A DNA stretch of 5,390 bases from Clostridia bacterium. GTDB taxonomy: Bacteria; Bacillota; Clostridia; Christensenellales; Aristaeellaceae. The stretch covers positions 1-5,390 of the forward strand of contig JAFPYA010000240.1 of assembly GCA_017412445.1 (NCBI GenBank). The letters run 5' to 3'. Below the pieces are notes generated by a model, which did no database searches, was not told the DNA's origin, and saw nothing but the letters and a program-made list of their open reading frames with translations. The translations under genes were made by a program, and so were the position numbers. This document shows, in pieces, positions 1 through 5,390 of this stretch; the first letter of the stretch is position 1, and each line of letters begins with the position of its first letter.

Positions 1-157
1 ACGGTGCCTGCCGTGACCGCCTACTTTGAATGCTCTTTCGGCGATCCCGCTCCGGAACGAGGCGAACGGGCGCGCTTTGCCGGTTTTCACCAACCACCGG
101 TTCTCTGTAAAAGCGTCTGCCTTATCGGTTTTCCTTCACAGCGTTTTTGTACGAATT
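1..157 (-). promoter_or_regulatory. T-box riboswitch leader, 5' part, predicted to sense tRNA-Phe
   Basis: Read on the minus strand, this is the 5' half of a T-box leader, an RNA that binds uncharged tRNA and controls transcription of aminoacylation or amino-acid genes. Visible parts are: a GGAA (134-131) that can pair with TTCC (57-54) at the base of Stem I; CGCTTT (115-110) pairing with AAAGCG (78-73); the conserved AGAGA bulge (106-102); and the distal hairpin CCGGT/ACCGG (100-96 with 84-80) enclosing the hallmark loop GGTTGGTGAAA. The triplet UUC (66-64), followed by G-CC, sits where the specifier codon is expected, which suggests Phe. Stem II pairs GATCGCC (46-40) with GGCGGTC (21-15) around the CGAA and AGTAG S-turn elements. 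ACGG-CAGGCA-CCGT (14-1) starts Stem IIA/B. The antiterminator with its T-box bulge and the regulated gene lie beyond base 1. T-box identity is firm; the Phe reading is less so. Confidence 0.9.
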
Positions 158-163
158 GCAAGC

Positions 164-192
164 AATATATCATTTTCCTGCAAATTTGTCAA
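164..192 (-). promoter_or_regulatory. Sigma-A-type promoter of the T-box leader
   Basis: On the minus strand a perfect -35 box TTGACA (192-187) is followed after exactly 17 bp by TATATT (169-164), which matches the -10 consensus at five of six positions. Transcription would start near 157, about 23 nt before the GGAAAA that opens the T-box Stem I. The fit between this promoter and the RNA start supports both calls. Confidence 0.85.
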
Positions 193-301
193 TCATCTGC
201 CGCTTAAATTTACGAAAACCACTGCAATTTTTACCTGTATATTTCATTTTACTCTTTTATGAAACAATCATGCGTCCTGAGTTATCTAAATATTATAATT
301 G
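193..301. other. AT-rich divergent intergenic spacer
   Basis: This stretch lies between the two divergent promoters. Together with the promoters and the T-box leader it makes bases 1-375 free of convincing protein genes. It is AT-rich, has no good ribosome-binding site followed by an ORF, and I see no RNA gene or repeat in it. It may hold upstream promoter (UP-like) A/T tracts or a regulator site, but nothing specific can be supported. Confidence 0.6.
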
Positions 302-329
302 TATTACATCATATTTCAAGCTTGTAATA
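302..329. repeat. Inverted repeat TATTACA-N14-TGTAATA over the -35 region
   Basis: TATTACA (302-308) and TGTAATA (323-329) are perfect 7-bp inverted arms separated by 14 bp. The right arm covers the -35 box of the protease-operon promoter. An 8-bp palindrome CAAGCTTG (317-324) overlaps the spacer and right arm. The placement is what an operator for a dimeric regulator would look like, but AT-rich DNA produces short dyads by chance, so this is only a candidate. Confidence 0.3.
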
Positions 330-350
330 TTTGGGAATATGAGTTATAAT
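322..350 (+). promoter_or_regulatory. Sigma-A-type promoter of the protease-CYTH operon
   Basis: TTGTAA (322-327, four of six matches to the -35 consensus) is followed after 17 bp by a perfect TATAAT (345-350). The start site would be near 357, which leaves a 5' leader of only about 19 nt carrying the ribosome-binding site. That is too short for a riboswitch, so any control is more likely at transcription initiation. Confidence 0.75.
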
Positions 351-375
351 ATACAGGGTTAATATCGGAGGTAAT

Positions 376-3300
376 ATGAACACCTTGAAACGCATATTGT
401 GCCTTGCGCTATCGTGGACTTTGATTTTGAGCCTCAGCGCAAACGCAGAGATATTCTTGCTGCCGAGCAGCGTAAAGCGCCTTGAAAGCCAGGCGCTTTC
501 AGGCATGCCCATGCCCGATGGCATACTGATAAATGAAAATCTCACATATATCGCGCCCGACGCCTTTGACGACACCACGGTTTACGGCATAAGCGGCGGC
601 AAGGCGCAGCAATACGCCGAAGGACGCAATCTGGAATTTGTTCCGATAGACATAAGCGACATAACAATAGACGTCCCCGCGTTTGCTTCGCCCTACAGGC
701 CCTTTGAGGTCAGCGTAAGCTCAAGCAGCCTTTTGCCTTTGCCTGTTACTGCCACTGTGGGCTTATATAAGGAAGGCGTTTTGTATGCCGAGGCCGAAAC
801 GGACGCCGAGGGCAAATGCGAAATCATTCTGTTTGAGGGCGGCCTGTACGATTATCAAATCACCGCAACCAACGGCTATGCGAGCGCCACAAGCTTTTTC
901 GATGGCGAGACCGAAATATACGAGCCCGTGCGGCTGATAAGCGAGCGCTTCTTCATGCGCAAGGGCGAAAGCATACGCCCTGTGGACGAAACTGAGGAGC
1001 GCAGCGTGGTTTTGAAGTGCGAAAGCCCGGGACTCAGTATTTCTGGCGACATCATAACCGCAAACGAGCTGGGCAAATACACGGTGACCGCCGAAACGGA
1101 GTACATGGGGGACACCGTCTACACCGATTTTGAGGTGAACGTGGTGATAGCGGCGGAGGCACTTTTGACGAGCGCGGCCTACGTTGAGCTCTACCCGGGC
1201 GACACCTTCCTGCCTGAAATCACAGTTCAGCCGGACGAAGCGGCTTTGGCCGAGCTTGTGTACGCAAGCTCGAATCCCGAGGTCGCGTGCGTGGATGAAA
1301 CCGGCCTGATCACCGCGATATCTCAGGGCACCGCAGAAATCACCGTTTCCGCGTTCGACGCCCAGGCGACCATTGAGGTCAGGGTTAGAATAGCGGCCGA
1401 AAGCATCCATATACTGCCCTGGGAGGGCGGCGCGCAGGTAACTGAAGGCGGCAGCCTCAAATTGAATTACGAGGTTCTGCCCGAGAACGCCGACGACGTG
1501 GACGTGGTCTGGCGCTCTACTGATGAAAGCGTACTGACCGTCGACGCGGCAGGCTACGTGCACGGCGTATCTAAGGGCAGCGCGCGTATCTTTGCCACAG
1601 CGGCGGCAAACAACGAGGTTTACGACGCAATCGTCGTAACTGTACTGAGAGATGATGCGTCGATCAGCGCGGACGTGCCCGAGCGCATGTTTGCGGGAGA
1701 CAGCGCGGCTCTGAATGTTCAGGTCACGCCAAACGGCGAATATACCTTCGACATATCGGACGAGACCGTAATTTCGCTCGACGAAAACGGCACGCTCACC
1801 GCCCTTGGCGCAGGCACGGCCACGCTGACGCTTACGAGCGCAGGCGGGCGAAGCGCGGCGTACAGGGTAAGAGTATATGAACATGTAAACGCCATAAGCT
1901 TCGTGCGCGACGAAATCTACTTAAACGCGGGCATGACCGCTTCCGCGAGTGCGCTTGCGGCGCTTGAGCCCGCGGGCTGCCTCGTGGAGAATGTAAGCTT
2001 CGAGTCGGGCAATGAGGAAGTGTTTACCGTAAACAGAAACGGCGAAATCACAGCGGCTGCAACTGGTACGGCGCTTCTTACGATGACCGCGGACGGCGTG
2101 AGCGCAAGCCTGACCGTAAACGTAGTCAGCGACGGCAGCGTGATAAGCGCGGTGGCTGTATCCTCGACCTATCTGCCTCTGAATGTAGGCGCAAGCGCCA
2201 CGCTGTCGCCGGTAATCACGGGCGGGCAGGGCATCTACAAGACCGGCTCATGGTATTCGGATGCGCCTGAGACAGTCGAGGTTACGGCTGTCAGCACAAA
2301 GGGCGTGGCAACCATACACGCCAAAGCCCCGGGCTACGCGCGCATATACATGGTATCCTCAAGCGGACAGACCGCGTACTGCGAGGTAATGGTAAATCCG
2401 CTGGCCGCCAGAAGCATTGCGCTCAACCAGAAGCTTTACACGCTGCTGCCCGGCGAAATGGCCTTTGCCGGCTATACGCTCTCTCCTGCAGGGGCTAACG
2501 CGGATGCGGTATATATGTACACGTCCAACCCCGCCGTAGCGACTGTGGACGGGGACGGCCTTATAACCGCCGTGAGTGCGGGTGAGTGCGAGCTGTTTGT
2601 GTACACGGGCGGCCTTGCCTCGAGCGGCAGAATAATCGTAAGCGGCATAGACATGCAGGCGGCGCAGCTTTGTGAAAGCGAATACCGCGGCAACGCTGGC
2701 GACAGAGCGGAGATCTGCTACACCTACGAGCCTCAGAACGCTTCTCCTGCCTCGTTCACGTGGAACAGCGAGGATACCGACGTAGCCGAGGTCGACCCAT
2801 ACAGCGGCATCGTCTTTTACAAGCATGCGGGCGAGACCCTGATCCACGGCGTCGCCACCGACGCAAGCGGTATAGAGCTTACGCTGAGTGTGTTTGTTGA
2901 GGAGGTGCCGGTCAAGTCGCTTAGCCTCGCCGAAACCGAGCTTACGCTCAAGGCCGGCGAAAGCGCGCCCATACTCTACAGCGTCTATCCCCACAACGCC
3001 TCATACGCCGAAGCGGTATTTGAGTCCGTGGACGAGAACATAGCCACGGTGGACGAGAGCGGCATGGTGAAGGCGATAAGAGAGGGTAGCACGGAGATTT
3101 ATGTGAGCGTGGGCAGCGGCGAATACGAGCTTACGAAAACTGTGAGCGTAACTGTCGAGCGCACGACCGAAACGGTGTACCGCGCCTTCGTAATGGGCCA
3201 GTTTACCGTGCCCGGCAGCAGGGGCTATCTGCCATTCAGCCTCAACAGCACCAGAGGCGTGTTCGACGCGTTGGGCGTAAGCACAATTGACGGCGCGAGC

Positions 3301-3963
3301 TACTCAGTGAAGTATCTGCCCGCAAATCCCAGCGTAGAGAGCATACGCTCTTCGATAAGCGGCATAGCGAATCTTGCCGACGAGGACGACGTGACCGTGA
3401 TTTTCCTGCTGAGTCACGGCACATACAGCGAAGCCAAGGGCTACTACATGCAGTTCCCGAACGGCTCTGAATATAAGGCGAACACGATTATAGGCGACGT
3501 CACCCAAATCAGCGGCCATGTGGTGCTGGTGGTTTGCTCCTGCCACAGCGGGCGCATACTGCAATGCTCCGCTCTTGGCACGATCCGGGCAAACGGCGGC
3601 GCTTACACAGGCAGGAACGGCGAGGGTCACCTGAGCGTAATCTGCTCGAGCACAGACACGAAGAGCACGTACTACAACGTCACCGATACCACGCAGGCCT
3701 ACGACTTCTACACCAAAGCATTCACTGCCGCGCTGGGCTGGGATATGATAAGCGACAGTCAAGCCTCCATAAAGGCGGATGCAGACGGCGACGGCAGGGT
3801 GAGCATAGGGGAGCTATCGGCTTGGGCAAAGGTCAAGACACAGACCTATATTTCCTCTTATATACAGCTTCACGGCACAAATTTGTTCTATGGCGATCAG
3901 AACCAGTACCCATCGAGCTACATACCTGAGTCTGAGGCTGAGCTTGCCATATTCGGGAGATGA
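376..3963 (+). CDS. Secreted multi-domain protein: LRR cap, about eight Ig-like (Big_2) domains and a C-terminal caspase-fold peptidase domain
   Basis: The gene encodes 1195 aa. The start is set by GGAGG (367-371), only 4 nt before ATG, and a downstream signal peptide: basic KR at 5-6, a hydrophobic stretch 7-22, and likely cleavage after ANA (24). Residues 28-92 resemble BspA-type LRR_5 repeats with their usual end cap (VYGISG, then AQQYAEG). Residues 97-255 are beta-rich and unassigned. Residues 258-930 form about eight Big_2-like domains. Residues 935-1150 resemble peptidase clan CD (caspase/metacaspase fold): a hydrophobic strand ending in SHG gives probable catalytic His1014, and VVCSCHSG gives probable nucleophile Cys1056. 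The usual DSCHSG motif is CSCHSG here, so the acidic residue two before the Cys is Cys1054. DADGDGRVSIGE (1135-1146) is a complete EF-hand-type calcium loop. I see no LPXTG motif, SLH domain or C-terminal membrane helix, so the protein is probably exported and released or held by its Ig domains. It is the first gene of a three-gene operon. The substrate is unknown. Family call is strong; activity is inferred. Confidence 0.9.
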   Translation: MNTLKRILCLALSWTLILSLSANAEIFLLPSSVKRLESQALSGMPMPDGILINENLTYIAPDAFDDTTVYGISGGKAQQYAEGRNLEFVPIDISDITIDVPAFASPYRPFEVSVSSSSLLPLPVTATVGLYKEGVLYAEAETDAEGKCEIILFEGGLYDYQITATNGYASATSFFDGETEIYEPVRLISERFFMRKGESIRPVDETEERSVVLKCESPGLSISGDIITANELGKYTVTAETEYMGDTVYTDFEVNVVIAAEALLTSAAYVELYPGDTFLPEITVQPDEAALAELVYASSNPEVACVDETGLITAISQGTAEITVSAFDAQATIEVRVRIAAESIHILPWEGGAQVTEGGSLKLNYEVLPENADDVDVVWRSTDESVLTVDAAGYVHGVSKGSARIFATAAANNEVYDAIVVTVLRDDASISADVPERMFAGDSAALNVQVTPNGEYTFDISDETVISLDENGTLTALGAGTATLTLTSAGGRSAAYRVRVYEHVNAISFVRDEIYLNAGMTASASALAALEPAGCLVENVSFESGNEEVFTVNRNGEITAAATGTALLTMTADGVSASLTVNVVSDGSVISAVAVSSTYLPLNVGASATLSPVITGGQGIYKTGSWYSDAPETVEVTAVSTKGVATIHAKAPGYARIYMVSSSGQTAYCEVMVNPLAARSIALNQKLYTLLPGEMAFAGYTLSPAGANADAVYMYTSNPAVATVDGDGLITAVSAGECELFVYTGGLASSGRIIVSGIDMQAAQLCESEYRGNAGDRAEICYTYEPQNASPASFTWNSEDTDVAEVDPYSGIVFYKHAGETLIHGVATDASGIELTLSVFVEEVPVKSLSLAETELTLKAGESAPILYSVYPHNASYAEAVFESVDENIATVDESGMVKAIREGSTEIYVSVGSGEYELTKTVSVTVERTTETVYRAFVMGQFTVPGSRGYLPFSLNSTRGVFDALGVSTIDGASYSVKYLPANPSVESIRSSISGIANLADEDDVTVIFLLSHGTYSEAKGYYMQFPNGSEYKANTIIGDVTQISGHVVLVVCSCHSGRILQCSALGTIRANGGAYTGRNGEGHLSVICSSTDTKSTYYNVTDTTQAYDFYTKAFTAALGWDMISDSQASIKADADGDGRVSIGELSAWAKVKTQTYISSYIQLHGTNLFYGDQNQYPSSYIPESEAELAIFGR
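1147..3165 (+). repeat. Tandem Big_2-like Ig domains (about eight units, protein level)
   Basis: Eight diverged units of about 76-90 residues can be laid out at roughly 1147-1389, 1390-1653, 1660-1887, 1888-2130, 2140-2409, 2410-2646, 2647-2910 and 2911-3165. Most share the Big_2 pattern: an opening strand, L-x-x-G near the first third, S-x-x-x-x-V-A-x-V-D in the middle, G-x-I-T-A-x-x-x-G-x-A-x-I-T-V near the end. Units 1, 6 and 8 are closest to it (for example VATVDGDGLITAVSAG in unit 6); units 5 and 7 are the most diverged. DNA identity between units is low, so this is an old array and not a recent tandem duplication. Such domains commonly act as surface stalks or adhesive modules. Unit edges are approximate. 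Confidence 0.85.
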
Positions 3964-3967
3964 GATT

Positions 3968-4216
3968 ATGAGATGTTCGTGCCAGATTTGCGGCACCTAT
4001 ATGGTGCAGAGCGAAGGCCTTGAAAAGGGCTGCGTGTGCCCCGCCTGCCGCGCCCGCTGCAAGCAGTGCCTGGGCACGGACAGCGTGGTGCCGAGGGAAG
4101 CCCTGTCCGCAGCTGCGCTCAGATTCCTCGAGGACGCTGTTGAGATAGAGGACGCGATAATAAACGAAAAAGGCATAATGAGCGAGGATGACGACCATGA
4201 TCCCTACAGAGACTGA
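3968..4216 (+). CDS. Small cysteine-rich (putative zinc-binding) protein of unknown function
   Basis: This 82-aa protein begins 4 nt after the protease stop. GGGAGA (3955-3960), inside the end of the protease gene, is a well-placed ribosome-binding site 7 nt before ATG, so translation is probably coupled. Eight cysteines lie at residues 3, 5, 8, 22, 24, 27, 31 and 34. C5-x2-C8 with C24-x2-C27 would make a zinc ribbon-like knuckle pair, and C31-x2-C34 may add a second site or alternative ligands. The second half is acidic (EDAVEIEDAI, then SEDDDHD near the end) and partly helical in character. There is no signal peptide or membrane segment, so it should be cytoplasmic. I do not recognise the family. 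It could be a nucleic-acid or protein-interaction adaptor, but nothing visible decides this. Its 3' end overlaps the next gene by 20 nt. Confidence is good that it is a real gene and low on role. Confidence 0.75.
   Translation: MRCSCQICGTYMVQSEGLEKGCVCPACRARCKQCLGTDSVVPREALSAAALRFLEDAVEIEDAIINEKGIMSEDDDHDPYRD
4182..4187 (+). promoter_or_regulatory. Ribosome-binding site that sets the CYTH start
   Basis: GCGAGG lies within the end of the cysteine-rich gene. It is 9 nt before the ATG at 4197 but abuts the in-frame ATG at 4188, which is too close for initiation. This favours 4197. Translation of the upstream gene would pass over this site, which is consistent with coupling. Confidence 0.55.
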
Positions 4217-4706
4217 GCGCAAGTACCTTATCAGAATGCCTGACGACGAGACTCTGCTGGCGATAGAAGGCTGCGAAAAAAGTCGCATAGTGCAGACGTA
4301 TCTGAAAAGCGAGCAAAACGAGCCGCACGTGTCAGAGCGCATACGCAAGCGTGAATATGCGGATAAGACGATCTATACGCACACGACAAAGAAACGCATA
4401 AGCTCCATGTCCGCCCTCGAGGACGAGGAGCAGATAAGCCGCGAGAGCTATAAGCTCCTCAAGCTGCGCCGAGATCCGGACAAGCGCCGCATAAGGAAAT
4501 TCCGCTACGCGATTCCGTGGCGGGATCACGTAGTCGAAATCGATGTATATCCGTTCTGGGAAAAGCAGGCTGTGATGGAGATAGAGCTTAAGAGCGAAAC
4601 CGAGCAGGTGGATTTGCCGCCCTTTGTCGAAGTTATCCGCGAGGTAACAGGTGACAGAGCCTATTCAAACAATTCACTGAGCAAAAAAATCCCGGATGAG
4701 GACTGA
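4197..4706 (+). CDS. CYTH-domain protein (triphosphate tunnel metalloenzyme superfamily)
   Basis: This 169-aa protein has the signature of CYTH/TTM enzymes, which bind triphosphate compounds and divalent metal inside an eight-stranded beta tunnel; members include inorganic triphosphatases, thiamine triphosphatases and class IV adenylate cyclases. The ExExK motif is E5-T-E7-R-K9 at the N terminus. Next come IVQTYL (31-36), R48-I-R50, a basic strand ending K65/K66, E75-x-E77, K101/R103, the EID motif (114-116), the second acidic pair E128-I-E130, and a C-terminal VTGDRAYSN segment typical of the family. The expected tunnel residues are largely present, so it is probably active. Short single-domain bacterial members are often inorganic triphosphatases, but the substrate cannot be read from sequence. 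The alternative ATG at 4188 would add three residues; 4197 has the better ribosome-binding site and puts ExExK at the usual distance from the N terminus. It overlaps the preceding gene by 20 nt and ends the operon. Confidence 0.9.
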   Translation: MIPTETERKYLIRMPDDETLLAIEGCEKSRIVQTYLKSEQNEPHVSERIRKREYADKTIYTHTTKKRISSMSALEDEEQISRESYKLLKLRRDPDKRRIRKFRYAIPWRDHVVEIDVYPFWEKQAVMEIELKSETEQVDLPPFVEVIREVTGDRAYSNNSLSKKIPDED

Positions 4707-4718
4707 AGAACGCCAAAT

Positions 4719-4738
4719 GCGAAAACGGCCATTTTCGC
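4719..4738. other. Short hairpin after the CYTH gene
   Basis: GCGAAAA (4719-4725) pairs with TTTTCGC (4732-4738) around a 6-nt loop. It starts 12 nt after the CYTH stop codon. It lacks a following T-run and is weaker than the downstream terminator, so it may be an mRNA 3'-end protecting hairpin or chance. Confidence 0.35.
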
Positions 4739-4758
4739 GAGTGCAAAACCCATAAAAA

Positions 4759-4795
4759 TTTCGCCCCGACGTAACGTCGGGGCGAAGCTTTCTTT
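4759..4795. terminator. Bidirectional intrinsic terminator between convergent operons
   Basis: A perfect 12-bp GC-rich stem (4760-4771 with 4775-4786) encloses a 3-nt loop. On the plus strand it is followed by the T-rich GCTTTCTTT. On the minus strand it is followed by AAATTTTTATG, which contains five consecutive T residues. It lies between the CYTH stop and the groEL stop, 21 bp from the groEL end, so it can end both transcripts. The tail is better for groEL; the plus-strand T tract is interrupted. Confidence 0.9.
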
Positions 4796-4807
4796 AGGCC
4801 TGCAGTT

Positions 4808-5390
<583 letters not shown>

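Noticed and set aside
43..45. AUC (Ile) as the T-box specifier codon on the minus strand
   Set aside because: At first the ATC-G-CC context looked right, but these bases lie in the 5' arm of Stem II (46-40 pairing with 21-15), downstream of Stem I. UUC at 66-64 is in the correct place relative to Stem I.
4..262. Short plus-strand ORFs in the left region
   Set aside because: They run antisense through the T-box leader and its promoter, have no ribosome-binding site, and their products resemble no protein family.
763..1884. 373-codon minus-strand open frame opposite the Big_2 region
   Set aside because: It is an antisense shadow of a repetitive, biased coding sequence. The plus frame has a signal peptide, domains and a ribosome-binding site; the minus product is rich in Arg, Ala and Val and shows no domain.
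2359..2994. 211-codon minus-strand open frame
   Set aside because: Same reason: antisense to Big_2 units 5 to 8, with no recognisable product.
1147..3165. Recent DNA tandem repeats or a CRISPR-like array
   Set aside because: The periodicity is in protein motifs only. DNA copies are strongly diverged, and no short direct repeats with uniform spacers were seen.
3778..3813. Dockerin domain (cellulosome attachment)
   Set aside because: Dockerins carry two related calcium-loop segments. Only one loop is present here, and it lies within the peptidase-like region.
3304..3929. Minus frame 3304-3762 and plus frame 3534-3929 within the peptidase region
   Set aside because: Both overlap the conserved His/Cys motifs of the correct frame and give low-complexity products, so they are out-of-frame shadows.
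3778..3963. Cell-wall anchoring signal at the C terminus
   Set aside because: No LPXTG-like motif, membrane helix, basic tail or SLH repeat is visible; the protein ends AELAIFGR.
3890..3967. Earlier in-frame start for the Cys-rich gene
   Set aside because: It would place 26 extra residues inside the protease coding sequence. The ATG at 3968 has a good ribosome-binding site at 3955-3960 and starts right at the cysteine cluster.

Overview
The window looks like a chromosomal segment from an anaerobic Firmicute of class Clostridia, probably a gut-type lineage with mid-range GC. This rests on three things: a T-box riboswitch at the left edge (a mainly Firmicute device), sigma-A-like promoters with strong purine-rich ribosome-binding sites, and a clostridial-style GroEL tail ending GGMGGMY. 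No species can be named from the sequence alone.

Layout, left to right. Bases 1-375 hold no protein gene. They are a divergent control region. On the minus strand a near-consensus promoter (TTGACA, 17 bp, TATATT; 192-164) drives a T-box leader that runs off the left edge. Stem I, the specifier loop, Stem II and the start of Stem IIA/B are visible. The specifier triplet reads best as UUC (Phe), so the unseen gene to the left is predicted to be a phenylalanyl-tRNA synthetase gene such as pheS. On the plus strand a second promoter (TTGTAA, 17 bp, TATAAT; 322-350) drives a three-gene operon, 376-4706.

The first operon gene (376-3963) encodes a 1195-residue secreted protein. It has a signal peptide, a short BspA-like leucine-rich-repeat cap, two unassigned beta-rich segments, about eight bacterial Ig-like (Big_2) domains, and a C-terminal caspase-fold peptidase domain with a His/Cys dyad (SHG and CHSG) and an EF-hand-type calcium loop. 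The second gene (3968-4216) starts 4 bases later and encodes an 82-residue protein with eight cysteines in its first 34 residues, probably a zinc-binding module of unknown role. The third (4197-4706) overlaps the second and encodes a CYTH-domain (triphosphate tunnel metalloenzyme) protein. The spacing implies co-transcription and translational coupling.

A strong hairpin at 4760-4786 separates this operon from the convergent 3' end of groEL (4808-5390, minus strand, 5' part outside the window) and probably terminates transcription both ways. groEL and the T-box gene are housekeeping flanks. The operon between them is the unusual part: a secreted caspase-like protease translationally linked to two small, apparently cytoplasmic proteins. 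No known system with this exact composition is recognised here, and a common function is inference from gene order only.
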